Positions 27,262 to 35,568 of a DNA stretch of 64,000 bases are shown here, in pieces. Each line of letters opens with the position of its first letter. Positions within the stretch are counted from its first letter, which is position 1. The DNA is taken from assembly GCF_000723405.1 (NCBI RefSeq), contig NZ_CCAE010000001.1, positions 186,001 through 250,000 on the forward strand, written 5' to 3'. Both the position numbers and the translations under genes were made by a program. Source of the stretch: Hydrogenophaga intermedia (GTDB taxonomy: Bacteria > Pseudomonadota > Gammaproteobacteria > Burkholderiales > Burkholderiaceae_C). Below the pieces are notes generated by a model, which saw nothing but the letters and a program-made list of their open reading frames with translations, did not search any database and was not told the DNA's origin.

Positions 27262-28533
27262 GTGAACGCCCAGCGCCGCATCGCCCACCTCGACATGGAC
27301 GCCTTCTTCGCGTCCGTCGAACTGCTGCGCTACCCGCAGCTCAAGGGCCTGCCCATGGTCATCGGCGGCGGGCGCCGGCGCGAGGTGGCCATGTTCGAGC
27401 GCCTGCGCGAGGCCTTCCCGGACACCGACTGGGGCCCGGACACGCTGGACCGCATCCCGGTGGAGTTCTTCCCGCGCCTGAGCGACTACGCGGGCCGGGG
27501 CGTGGCCACCACCGCCACTTACGCGGCGCGCCAGTTCGGCGTCGGCTCGGCCATGGGGCTCATGAAAGCCGCCAAGCTGTGCCCGCAGGCCATCCTGCTG
27601 CCGGTGGATTTCGACGAGGTCAAGCGCCTGTCGCGCACGTTCAAGCGCGTGATCATGGACATCGCGCCGGTGATGCAGGACCGCGGCGTCGACGAGGTGT
27701 ACATCGACTTCACCGACGTGCCCGGCGGCCAGCGCGAGGGCGGGCGCGTGTTGGCGCGACTGATCCAGAAAAGCATCTTCGACGCCACGGGCCTCACCTG
27801 CTCCATCGGCGTGGCGCCCAACAAGCTGCTGGCCAAGATGGCCAGCGAGTTCAACAAGCCCAACGGCATCAGCATCGTCATGCCCGAGGACCTTCAGCGC
27901 CTGATATGGCCCCTGCCCTGCCGCAAGGTCAATGGCGTGGGGCCCAAGGCCGATGCCAGGTTGCAGTCGCACGGCATCCACACCATCGGCGACCTCGCCG
28001 CGCGCGAGCCCGACTGGCTGGTGGCGAACTTCGGCAAGAGCTATGGCGCCTGGCTGCACGAGGTGGCCTGGGGCCGCGACGACCGCCCCGTGGTGACCGA
28101 GAGCGAGCCCGTGGGCATGAGCCGCGAAACCACCTTCGAGCGCGACCTGCACGCGGTGCACGACCGCGCCGAATTGGGCGCCATCCTCACCGAGTTGTGC
28201 GAGCAGGTGGCCAGCGACCTGCAACGCAAGGGCTACCTCGCGCGCACCATCGGCATCAAGCTCACCTACGTGGGCTTCACCAAGGTCACGCGCGACCTCA
28301 CCCTGGACGAACCCACGGCCGACGCCGCCACCATCCGCCGCGCGGCGGGCCAGTGCTTGAAGCGCGTGGACCTGACGCGGCGCTTCCGGCTGCTGGGCGT
28401 GCGCTCGTCCAAACTCGTCAAACCGGGGACACACGAGGCCCACGGCCCCGACCAGAATGCCCGCCACCCCAAGCCCCGAGACAAGGCCCATCGCGATGAA
28501 CACACCGACCTGCTTTTCCCTGAGCTGGACTGA
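27262..28533 (+). CDS. dinB: Y-family DNA polymerase (DinB/Pol IV-like) with an insertion
   Basis: A 423-residue translesion polymerase. Catalytic motifs are HLDMDAFFASVE (about 8-19) and VDEVYIDFTD. Helix-hairpin-helix VNGVGPKADARL and a little-finger domain follow. Between the first Gly-Gly (IGGGRRREV) and RGVATTATYAARQFGVGSAM there is an extra segment of about 40 residues (AMFERLREAF...PRLSDYAG) that is absent from E. coli DinB. The C-terminal LLFPELD resembles a clamp-binding motif. The start is GTG at 27262, 6 bases after TACGAT, so the transcript may be leaderless. Its last 38 bases overlap the next gene. Confidence 0.88.
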   Translation: MNAQRRIAHLDMDAFFASVELLRYPQLKGLPMVIGGGRRREVAMFERLREAFPDTDWGPDTLDRIPVEFFPRLSDYAGRGVATTATYAARQFGVGSAMGLMKAAKLCPQAILLPVDFDEVKRLSRTFKRVIMDIAPVMQDRGVDEVYIDFTDVPGGQREGGRVLARLIQKSIFDATGLTCSIGVAPNKLLAKMASEFNKPNGISIVMPEDLQRLIWPLPCRKVNGVGPKADARLQSHGIHTIGDLAAREPDWLVANFGKSYGAWLHEVAWGRDDRPVVTESEPVGMSRETTFERDLHAVHDRAELGAILTELCEQVASDLQRKGYLARTIGIKLTYVGFTKVTRDLTLDEPTADAATIRRAAGQCLKRVDLTRRFRLLGVRSSKLVKPGTHEAHGPDQNARHPKPRDKAHRDEHTDLLFPELD

Positions 28534-29341
28534 CCCGGACGTGGCGCACCTGGCGCTGAACCGGCCCGAAGCGCTCAACACCATGGGCCCCGCGTTCTGG
28601 CGCGAACTCGACGCCTTGCTGAGCGATATCAACGCCGAGGGCCGCGCCCGCGCTCTGGTCATCAGCAGCACCGGCAAGCACTTCAGTGCCGGCATGGCGC
28701 TGGAGACCTTCGGCGGCGCCATCACCATGGACGACCAGAGCCCCGAGGGCCGCGCCGCCATCTTCGATCTGCTGTCGCAGATGCAGGCCACCTTCACGCG
28801 GCTGGAAACGCTGCGCGTGCCGGTGGTCTTCGCCATCCAGGGCGGCTGCGTGGGCGGCGCGGTGGACCTCGTCACCGCCGGCTGCATCCGCTACGCCAGC
28901 GCCGACGCCTTCTTCTGCATCCAGGAAATCAACATCGGCATGGTGGCCGACGTGGGGACGCTGCAGCGCCTGCCGAAGCTCATTCCGCTGGGCGTGGTGA
29001 AGGAACTGGCCTACACCGGGCGGCGCCTGCCGGCCGTGCGCGCCCAGGCCCTGGGCCTGGTGAACGAGGTTTTCGACAGCCACGCTGCCACGGTGGAAGC
29101 TGCGTTGCAGTGCGCGCGCGAGATCGCCACCAAGCCACCGGTGGCCATCTGGGGCACCAAGCAGGCCGTGAACTACGCGCGCGACCACTCGGTGGACGAC
29201 AGCCTGCGCCAGATGGGCTGGCTGCAAGGCGCGATATGGAGCAATGCGCACGTGCGCGAGGCCATCGTGGCGACCAAGGAGCGGCGCGCGGGCCAGTTCC
29301 CGTCGCTCACGCCGCTGAGCTCCTTTCAGGACAGCGACTGA
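28496..29341 (+). CDS. Enoyl-CoA hydratase/isomerase, dienoyl-CoA isomerase (ECH1)-like
   Basis: A 281-residue crotonase-fold enzyme. The sequence around GGCVGGAVDLVTAGCIRYAS and 'FFCIQEINIGMVADVGTLQRLPK' closely follows mammalian ECH1, including the three acidic catalytic residues in GGAVD, IQEIN and VADVG. The likely reaction is delta3,5-delta2,4-dienoyl-CoA isomerisation in beta-oxidation of unsaturated fatty acids. The oxyanion-hole region is KHFSAGMALETFGG. The start ATG at 28496 lies inside the end of dinB; an in-frame ATG at 28457 is possible. It is a lone fatty-acid gene in this neighbourhood. Confidence 0.88.
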   Translation: MNTPTCFSLSWTDPDVAHLALNRPEALNTMGPAFWRELDALLSDINAEGRARALVISSTGKHFSAGMALETFGGAITMDDQSPEGRAAIFDLLSQMQATFTRLETLRVPVVFAIQGGCVGGAVDLVTAGCIRYASADAFFCIQEINIGMVADVGTLQRLPKLIPLGVVKELAYTGRRLPAVRAQALGLVNEVFDSHAATVEAALQCAREIATKPPVAIWGTKQAVNYARDHSVDDSLRQMGWLQGAIWSNAHVREAIVATKERRAGQFPSLTPLSSFQDSD

Positions 29342-29371
29342 GAGCCTTGCCCGCGCCTTCAGGCAACCCAC

Positions 29372-30382
29372 TCAGAAGTGGTGCCGGACACCGGCCTGCA
29401 CGCCCGATGAGGCACAGCACGGTACGGGGTTGTTGAAACCCAGCGCGGAGTGCGCCCCGTTCTGGACACGGGTGAAGTGCGCGTACAGCGCGGTGCGATG
29501 TGACAGCTTGTGGCAGCCTTGCAGCGTAAAGAGGGTCGCGTCATCGTCGGACGCTCCGAGGCCTGCCACGTCGCGCGCCTTGGCCACCCCCACCGACACC
29601 GTGTTGGCACCCCAGCCGTAGGCCCCGGCCAGACCGTAGACCTTCATCTTGCCCACACCTTTGTCCTCCGAATCGACGTAGGCCGTGAGTGTGAAGGCGT
29701 CGAAGCGGTAGGAGCCCGCCAGCAGCGCCGCGTTGATGCGCTGATCGCCTGGGGTGGAGCCGTCAGCGTCGGCCACGCGCTGCAGGCCCAGGCCCAGCGT
29801 GAGAGGACCGCTCGTGTACAGCGCGTGGGCGCCGGTCTGCTGCTGGAAGTCCGGGCTGGCGTCGGTACCTGCGCGCTCGGCACCCAGGCTGTGTTGCAAC
29901 TGCACACTCAGGCCGTTGAACGCCGGCGACAGGTAGGTGATGGCGTTGTCGGCCCGGCGTTGGTCGCCGTTGCCGATGGTGGGCACCACGGAGAGCACGT
30001 CGTAGGGTTTGGTGCCCACGATGTTGGCGACGTCGTTCATGGGCGTGTACTGGCGGCCCAGTCGCACGCCGCCAAAGCGGCCGCTCAGGCCCACGAAGGA
30101 CTGGCGCCCGAAGGCCCGGCCGTCCTCAGCCAGGGTGCCCCGGTCCAGGTCGAGGCCGCCTTCGATCACGAACTGCGCGTTCAAGCCGCCCCCCAGATCT
30201 TCAACGCCTCGAAAGCCGATTCGCGAGGCGAACTGCTGTCCCGATGCCATGCGCGTCGTGGTGGTGGCGCCCTCGACACGTTCCAGCGCCATGTCTGCGA
30301 CGCCGTAGAGCATGACGTAGCTTTGCGCCTGAACGGCGCTGAAGGTTGGCAACAGGGCCAGCATCAGGAGGTGTTTTTTCAT
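29372..30382 (-). CDS. Gram-negative porin (Omp32-like)
   Basis: A 336-residue outer-membrane porin with a signal peptide (MKKHLLMLALLPTFSAVQAQ). The mature N-terminus SYVMLYGVADMALE is typical of betaproteobacterial trimeric porins, and the constriction-loop region follows (LGRQYTPMNDVANIV, as PEFG-like loops in relatives). The last strand ends in HHF, with the terminal Phe required for outer-membrane insertion. It lies 6 bases downstream of the FG-GAP lipoprotein gene on the same strand, so the two are probably co-transcribed. Two Cys (CCASSG) and one in GCHKLS are unusual for porins. Confidence 0.92.
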   Translation of the reverse strand: MKKHLLMLALLPTFSAVQAQSYVMLYGVADMALERVEGATTTTRMASGQQFASRIGFRGVEDLGGGLNAQFVIEGGLDLDRGTLAEDGRAFGRQSFVGLSGRFGGVRLGRQYTPMNDVANIVGTKPYDVLSVVPTIGNGDQRRADNAITYLSPAFNGLSVQLQHSLGAERAGTDASPDFQQQTGAHALYTSGPLTLGLGLQRVADADGSTPGDQRINAALLAGSYRFDAFTLTAYVDSEDKGVGKMKVYGLAGAYGWGANTVSVGVAKARDVAGLGASDDDATLFTLQGCHKLSHRTALYAHFTRVQNGAHSALGFNNPVPCCASSGVQAGVRHHF

Positions 30383-30388
30383 GGTGGA

Positions 30389-32188
30389 TCAGTAGAGGTA
30401 GACCGCGCCAGACGCCGGGACCGAGGTGTCCGTTGTCGGTGTGGCGCCGATGCCGGTCAGGCCGCTGTTGTCACGGCCGAACACCGCCAGCGTGCCCCGG
30501 TGGGCGCTGAGGGCCAGGCTGGCGCCGAAGCGCAGATTGGGCTGGTTGTTGGGTGCCTTGACGGGCACCGGTGCGGACCATGCCCCCATGCCTTCGCGGC
30601 GGTACACGAAGGCACTTCCCGACGAGACGGTCAGGCCATCGGGCGCCGGTGCGGCGGTGAGCCCGGACCCCGCCGTGTTTTCATTCGGATCGGTGATCAC
30701 CAGCGTGGCGCCGTCGGCGTCGGTCGCGAGCGCCACCTTGGTGCCGAAGGCGCCATCGGCAAGGCCCAGGGGCGAGATGAAATCGAGCTCGCGAACCCAG
30801 GTCGAGCCCACCAGATGGAACAAGTGGACCCTGCCCAGCACCAGCCCTGCGCCAGCAGTGGTGCCCACGATGGCGCCTGGCTCACCCACCACCATCGTGG
30901 TGCCCGCGGACGACAGGGCCACCGAGGCGCCAAAGGCATTGAGCTCCTCGGGCACCGGCGCCTTCAGATAGGTGCTCTGCTCCCATGTAACGCCGTTGCG
31001 CTTGAAGACGTACACGGCGCCCGCCGCGCTGGCCGCGTCGTTATCGGTGGCGGGGCTGTCCGGCACCGCCACCAGTGCCCCGTCTTCACCAGCGGCACCG
31101 ACCACCAGGGTCGCCCTGGTGGCATCGAGTTGCAGGGCTTCACCAAAGGCGTCGTCGCTCTCGGTGTTGCTTCCCCGCAGCGCCTCGCGGTATTCCCAGC
31201 CGGCTGGTGTGCGCTGGTACAGCAACACCGATCCCCCGTCGGGACCGTACGGTTGCCCGACCGCCGCCCACTGCCGGTCCTGCGACAGGCTGACCGAGAA
31301 GCCGAATTCCGCGCCCGCGACCGGCGTGTCCGCCTTGAAGTAGCTGTCTTGCGCCCACCCACCATTGGCGGCACGCTCGAACACGTAGAAGGCCCCGCTG
31401 CGCCCCACCGCGGGCGTTCCGTTGGCGTCTTCAGGCGCGCCCACCAGCAACGTGTAGCCCTGGGCATCGCCTGCCAGGGCCACAGAGGCACCGAAATAGC
31501 CGCGCGTCTGCGCGGTAGCGGGCTTGATGTAGGCGTCCCGCACCCAGACACCGTCACTGCGACGAAACACATACACCGCACCGATGCGCGGATCGTTTTC
31601 GCCAATGATCTCGGAGAACACCGAATCGATGCCCGCGTTGTCGCCGTTCTCACCCGGAACGCCAACAGCAAAGAGCTGGCCATCGGCCGAGATGGCCAGG
31701 CTGGCGCCGAACTGGTCGTCTTCTGCCACCTGCGAGGCCTTGAAGAAGCCGATGCCTCGGTCAATGTCCACGACCCCCGTCGGCGCCGACTCCGTGCAGC
31801 CCGTCCCGTTGCAGGCGAGCACCTGGTAGCTCGCGTTGATCCGATCGGGCAGGAAGACCTCGGTCGAGAAGCTATGCTGATCGGCGGGCACTTCGGCGAT
31901 CACCCGCCCGGCTTGCGGCCCCGCCGGGCCATCGATGTCCTCGATCAGGCGGTAGGTGGTAGCGCCCGCTACCGCACTCCACGCCAGGCTGAAGGTCTTG
32001 ATGTAGCTCACGTCCACGGTGAGCTGGGGTGCCTGCAGGAGCACGGTGTCACCACCCGTACCGCCCGCGCCGCCGCCTCCCGGCGCGCCGGCTGCGGGGC
32101 CGGCTGCCTCGGGGTCGCACCAGGGTTGACCCCCACAGGCGACAAGCACCAGGCACGCCAACACCCCACCGACCGACAGCACACGCAT
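30389..32188 (-). CDS. FG-GAP repeat lipoprotein with predicted seven-bladed beta-propeller
   Basis: A 599-residue lipoprotein. The lipobox is CLVLVACGG, and AAGGA sits 6 bases before the ATG at 32188. A short Gly-rich linker ([13 protein letters not shown]) leads to a fibronectin type III-like domain (TVDVSYIKTFSLAWSAVAGA). Exactly seven FG-GAP-type units follow, each led by FG: FGASLAIS, FGASVALAG, FGFSVSLS, FGEALQLD, FGASVALSS, FGTKVALA and FGASLALS. Seven units imply a seven-bladed propeller like integrin alpha heads, probably on the cell surface or in the periplasm. It is followed directly by the porin gene. The ligand or adhesive role is unknown. Confidence 0.88.
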   Translation of the reverse strand: MRVLSVGGVLACLVLVACGGQPWCDPEAAGPAAGAPGGGGAGGTGGDTVLLQAPQLTVDVSYIKTFSLAWSAVAGATTYRLIEDIDGPAGPQAGRVIAEVPADQHSFSTEVFLPDRINASYQVLACNGTGCTESAPTGVVDIDRGIGFFKASQVAEDDQFGASLAISADGQLFAVGVPGENGDNAGIDSVFSEIIGENDPRIGAVYVFRRSDGVWVRDAYIKPATAQTRGYFGASVALAGDAQGYTLLVGAPEDANGTPAVGRSGAFYVFERAANGGWAQDSYFKADTPVAGAEFGFSVSLSQDRQWAAVGQPYGPDGGSVLLYQRTPAGWEYREALRGSNTESDDAFGEALQLDATRATLVVGAAGEDGALVAVPDSPATDNDAASAAGAVYVFKRNGVTWEQSTYLKAPVPEELNAFGASVALSSAGTTMVVGEPGAIVGTTAGAGLVLGRVHLFHLVGSTWVRELDFISPLGLADGAFGTKVALATDADGATLVITDPNENTAGSGLTAAPAPDGLTVSSGSAFVYRREGMGAWSAPVPVKAPNNQPNLRFGASLALSAHRGTLAVFGRDNSGLTGIGATPTTDTSVPASGAVYLY

Positions 32189-32378
32189 AAGCATTCCTTC
32201 GACACGCACGAAGCAGGCGCGACGAGGAGTACGCGCGACCGCGGGCGCATCTTCGAAACAGATGCCTCGACTATTCGCCCATGGGCGACGGAGGTGCACA
32301 CTGCGGGCGTCAATGTGCCGGTCCTACTCCGGTGGCAGTAGCGGCGCGCGCCTCCAATTCCTTCCGCACCACAACAAC

Positions 32379-33440
32379 ATGCACACCTTCCTGAACCCCC
32401 TGCATGGCGCCCACGTCGGCCGGCACGAGATGTTTCGCGGCCGACTGGTGGACAGCCACGAAAGCCCAGCGCGGGTGGAACACGTACTTTCCGAGTGGCG
32501 CCGCCGCCCGCTGGGCGAGCTGCGCGAACCGGCGATGAGCGACGACGAATTGATGCCCGCGCTACGGGCCGTGCACGAGCCGCGCTACCTCGACTTCCTG
32601 CGATCCGCCTGGGACGACTGGGTGGCGCTGGATCCGGCCAACGCCGCCATCGACGCCCTGCCCTCGGTCTGGCCATTGCCGAATCGCCACGGCTTCCGCC
32701 AGGATGGCTGGCCCGAGAACATCGCCGCGCGCCTGGGCCAGTTCGCCTTCGATTCGGGCACGCCGCTCACCGCCGGCAGTTGGGTAGCCGCGCGCGCGGG
32801 CGCTGCCTGTGCGTTGAGCGCCGCGCAGGCCGTGCTTGGCGGTGATCGGTGCGCCTTCGCCCTCACGCGCCCGCCCGGCCACCACGCGGGCCCGGGTTTC
32901 TACGGCGGCTACTGCTTCCTCAACAACGCGGCCATCGCGGCACAGGCCCTGCGCGACGGCGGCCATGCGCGCGTGGCCGTGCTCGACGTGGACTACCACC
33001 ACGGCAACGGCACGCAGACGGTGTTCTATGAGCGCGCCGACGTGCTGACGCTCTCGATCCACGGCGACCCGCGCACCGAGTACCCCTTCTTCCTCGGGCA
33101 CGCCGACGAGCGCGGCGCGGGCGCCGGCGAAGGCTTCAACCGCAACTGGCCGCTGCCGCGCGGCACGGGCCTGGCACCCTGGTGCGCCGCGTTCGACGAA
33201 GCCCTGCAGGCCGTGGCCGACTTCGGCGCCACCGCGCTGGTGGTGCCACTGGGCCTGGACACCTTCGAGGGCGACCCGATCTCGGGCTTCAAGCTGCGCT
33301 CGGCCGACTACGCGGGCATCGGCGCGGCCCTGGCCTCGCTGAAGCTGCCCACCGTGATCACCTTCGAGGGCGGCTACGCGGTGGCCGAGGTTGGCATCAA
33401 CACCGTGAACCTGCTCGAGGGCTTCGAGCGCGCCGCCTGA
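32379..33440 (+). CDS. Histone deacetylase superfamily / acetylpolyamine amidohydrolase-like enzyme
   Basis: A 353-residue zinc amidohydrolase of the HDAC fold. Motifs are RPPGHHAGPGFYGGYCFLNN (His pair of the charge relay), VLDVDYHHGNGTQ (zinc-binding Asp and His), PLGLDTFEGDP (second zinc Asp) and the C-terminal FEGGYAV. The N-terminal HMFR.RLVDSHESP region matches acetylpolyamine amidohydrolases. It probably deacetylates N-acetylpolyamines or other small amides, freeing the amine for catabolism. The ATG at 32379 lacks a good Shine-Dalgarno sequence. It is divergent from the FG-GAP gene; the 190 bases between them show no clear promoter. Confidence 0.9.
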   Translation: MHTFLNPLHGAHVGRHEMFRGRLVDSHESPARVEHVLSEWRRRPLGELREPAMSDDELMPALRAVHEPRYLDFLRSAWDDWVALDPANAAIDALPSVWPLPNRHGFRQDGWPENIAARLGQFAFDSGTPLTAGSWVAARAGAACALSAAQAVLGGDRCAFALTRPPGHHAGPGFYGGYCFLNNAAIAAQALRDGGHARVAVLDVDYHHGNGTQTVFYERADVLTLSIHGDPRTEYPFFLGHADERGAGAGEGFNRNWPLPRGTGLAPWCAAFDEALQAVADFGATALVVPLGLDTFEGDPISGFKLRSADYAGIGAALASLKLPTVITFEGGYAVAEVGINTVNLLEGFERAA

Positions 33441-33462
33441 GCACGACCGCGCGAGAAAAAGC

Positions 33463-33533
33463 GCCCTGCGACGATCCACCGTTCGCAGGGCCAAAAGGGC
33501 CCGGAGGCCCGCACCCGTGGAGGCCCTGCGAAC
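33463..33533. repeat. Three-part palindromic sequence between convergent genes
   Basis: GCCCTGCGA (33463-33471), TCGCAGGGC (33483-33491, within GTTCGCAGGGCC at 33481-33492) and GGCCCTGCGAAC (33522-33533) can form two mutually exclusive hairpins. The middle block pairs either with the first (9 bp) or with the third (12 bp perfect). It lies between the convergent acetylpolyamine amidohydrolase and DUF3455 genes. No T-run follows either stem, so it is not a standard intrinsic terminator, though it may end transcription in both directions. Confidence 0.6.
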
Positions 33534-33541
33534 GCGGGCGC

Positions 33542-34090
33542 TCAGCCCGCCTTGTAGAAGATGTAGTCGGCGCGGTATTGCACGATCTGCTTCGCACCCA
33601 CATTGCCTGCGCCGCACGCCATGGCCGGTGCCACGCCGCCCATGGTCGCCACGCGCTGGATGTAGGTCACGCCCTGCATCGCGCCCATGCCCATGGCCGG
33701 GTTGGCTTTGACGAGCTGCATGGGAATGTTGCCGGTGCCACCGGGGGCCACGGCCAGTTGCGTGCCGGTGATCTTCGAGCCGTCCATGGACTCCCAGGTG
33801 GCGGGCGGGCCGTAGTACTTGCCCACCTGCTTGCCGCCACGGTCCATCAGCTTGGCGTCGGGGCCGGCGAAGACCCATTCGAACTGGCCAGCCATGCCCT
33901 GTTTGGCGCGGCACTCGTACGTGATGTCGCCCGCGCCCACGGTCTCCATGGCCACGCGGTGGCCAGCAGGGACTTTCACGGCATCGGGCAGACCGGCCTG
34001 CGAATACATCATGGGCTTGCCCCCCATGGAGGAAGCGCAGGCGGTCATGGCGAGAACGGCCGAAACGGCCAGGGTGGTCTTGAGGATCAT
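33542..34090 (-). CDS. DUF3455 lipoprotein
   Basis: A 182-residue lipoprotein (lipobox VLAMTAC) with a DUF3455 domain: VPAGHRVAMETVGAGDITYEC, GQFEWVFAGPDAKLMD, KYYGPPATWESMDGS, ANPAMGMGAMQGVTYIQRV and a C-terminal YRADYIFYKAG. GGAG sits 7 bases before the ATG at 34090. The domain is frequent next to ECF sigma/anti-sigma pairs and ferritin-like proteins in Burkholderiales, as here. The function is unknown. It follows the ferritin-like gene by 74 bases on the same strand. Confidence 0.88.
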   Translation of the reverse strand: MILKTTLAVSAVLAMTACASSMGGKPMMYSQAGLPDAVKVPAGHRVAMETVGAGDITYECRAKQGMAGQFEWVFAGPDAKLMDRGGKQVGKYYGPPATWESMDGSKITGTQLAVAPGGTGNIPMQLVKANPAMGMGAMQGVTYIQRVATMGGVAPAMACGAGNVGAKQIVQYRADYIFYKAG

Positions 34091-34164
34091 GGAAATGCTC
34101 CGGTCAAAGGTTGAGGGAGGGAAACGTCGGGTGGGTGCATGGCCCACCCGTGTAGGAATGGCGT

Positions 34165-34734
34165 TCAGGCGCCGAAGGACAGCGCGCTGGCGGGCAGCGG
34201 GCGCCCCAGCGCACTGGTGAGGACGGTGAAGTGCATGGCCTCGTCGGCCGCCAGGCGGGAGGCGACCTGGGCGAGTTCGCGGTCGCCCAGCGCGGGGATC
34301 ACGCTGATGTAGGCGTTGGTCGCGCCCAGCTCCAGGCGCGTGGCCAGCGACAGCACGTCGGCCTGGCTTTTGAGCGTGTCGGCCTTGAGGTCCTTGGCGT
34401 ACTCGTCGAGCTTCTTCTCCGCCACGGGTTGACCACCGAGCTTGCGGATGGTGGCGGCCAGCGCATCGCGGTGCGCCTTGTGGTGGCCCTGGAACTGCAC
34501 GGCCACGTCCAGCACAGGCTTCTTCAGCAGGCCACTGCCGGCCCCCAGCTGGTAGGCGTTGATGGCCTCGTGCTCGAGGCCGAGCGCGATGTTGAGGATG
34601 TCGACGTCCTTAGACGTGTCTCCTTTCATGCCCTGGGCCAGGGCCGGCCGCCCGGCGAGCAGCGCCAGGCCGACGGCGGACAGGGTGGTGCCGGAGCGCA
34701 GAAAGGCACGGCGTTGTTCGTGGGTGGTGCTCAT
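34165..34734 (-). CDS. Tat-exported ferritin-like (DUF4439) protein
   Basis: A 189-residue protein with a twin-arginine-like signal (HEQRRAFLRSGTTLSAVGLA, cleavage near ALAQ). A ferritin-like four-helix bundle follows: 'DVDILNIALGLEHEAINAYQLG', 'VAVQFQGHHKAHRDALAATI', 'LATRLELGATNAY' and LAADEAMHFTVLTSALGRP. The E-x2-H/EH pairs (LEHEAI, ADEAMHF) could bind a di-metal centre. Tat export suggests the cofactor is loaded in the cytoplasm. It is divergent from the second ECF sigma operon and probably part of its regulon. Confidence 0.85.
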   Translation of the reverse strand: MSTTHEQRRAFLRSGTTLSAVGLALLAGRPALAQGMKGDTSKDVDILNIALGLEHEAINAYQLGAGSGLLKKPVLDVAVQFQGHHKAHRDALAATIRKLGGQPVAEKKLDEYAKDLKADTLKSQADVLSLATRLELGATNAYISVIPALGDRELAQVASRLAADEAMHFTVLTSALGRPLPASALSFGA

Positions 34735-34817
34735 GGTCTTGTCTCTCGTGAAGGTTGTGAGTGGGGAGAACGACGGCCGTCGAAGCGAATACGCGGGGCG
34801 CCCCCGCAGCGGATTCA

Positions 34818-34842
34818 GGGAACCCGACTGTTTTGCTCGGTT
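34818..34842 (+). promoter_or_regulatory. Candidate ECF promoter upstream of the second sigma gene
   Basis: GGGAACCC (34818-34825) and, after about 14 bases, GGTT (34839-34842) form a classical ECF arrangement (GGAAC ... GTT). It points at the sigma gene that starts about 75 bases downstream, which suggests autoregulation. No matching site was found for the divergent ferritin-like gene. Confidence 0.42.
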
Positions 34843-34916
34843 GTGCGGATCCGCTCGGTGGCGTTGAATCCACACGGGACAAGCCGGCGTAGTGATGAGA
34901 GACAAGACCCCCCACA

Positions 34917-35558
34917 ATGCGCCGCATGAGCGCCGCACGGCCGCCCGATGGCGCTCGCATCGCAGCGCATTGCGCGGAGGACTCATTGCCCGCTGACCAA
35001 GACGACCTCCTCATGGACCTGATCGACCGCATCGCCCGGCGCGACGAAGCCGCGCTGAAGGCGCTCTACGACCTCACGGCGCGCAAGCTGTACGGCCTGT
35101 CGCTGCGCGTGGTCGGATCGGCTGAGCGGGCCGAGGACGTGCTGCAGGAGAGTTACCTGCAGATCTGGCGCAACGCGGGCGAGTACCGCGCCGCGCTCTC
35201 GCCGCCCATGGCCTGGCTGGGTCTCATCGTGCGCAGCCGCTCGCTGGACAACCTGCGCCGCCGCGCGGCCGAGCGCGCGCACCTGACGCAAGACCTCGAC
35301 GAGACCCTGTCCGACACCCTGGAAGGCGATGCACCGAACCCCATGGACACCAGCCTGGCGAGCCAGCAGGCCTGGGCCCTGCACCAGTGCCTGGGGCAAC
35401 TGGAAAACCGGCAGCGCGAGGTGATCAGCCTGGCCTACCTGCGCGACCTGAGCCATGGCGAGTTGGCCGAGCGCCTGGCTCTGCCGCTGGGCACGGTGAA
35501 GACGTGGATCCGCCGCGGCCTGGACAAGCTGCGCGATTGCATGGCGCGTTTCGCCTGA
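34917..35558 (+). CDS. ECF RNA polymerase sigma factor (SigK-like)
   Basis: A protein of up to 213 residues. Region 2 is DEAALKALYDLTARKLYGLSLRV with AEDVLQESYLQIWRNAGEY, and region 4 is LENRQREVISLAYLRDLSHGELAERLALPLGTVKTWIRRGLDKLR (in parts). The region 4 helix-turn-helix and 'GTVKTWIRRGL' match the SigK/ECF19-like group. The start is uncertain: 34917, 34926 or the later MDLIDRI ATG. It is followed after 10 bases by its anti-sigma gene and diverges from the ferritin-like and DUF3455 genes, its likely targets. Confidence 0.9.
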   Translation: MRRMSAARPPDGARIAAHCAEDSLPADQDDLLMDLIDRIARRDEAALKALYDLTARKLYGLSLRVVGSAERAEDVLQESYLQIWRNAGEYRAALSPPMAWLGLIVRSRSLDNLRRRAAERAHLTQDLDETLSDTLEGDAPNPMDTSLASQQAWALHQCLGQLENRQREVISLAYLRDLSHGELAERLALPLGTVKTWIRRGLDKLRDCMARFA

Positions 35559-35568
35559 GGCCACGACC

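Noticed and set aside
29510..32341. 943-residue plus-strand frame over the porin and FG-GAP genes
   Set aside because: It has no recognisable motif, while both minus-strand genes have signal peptides, motifs and ribosome-binding sites.
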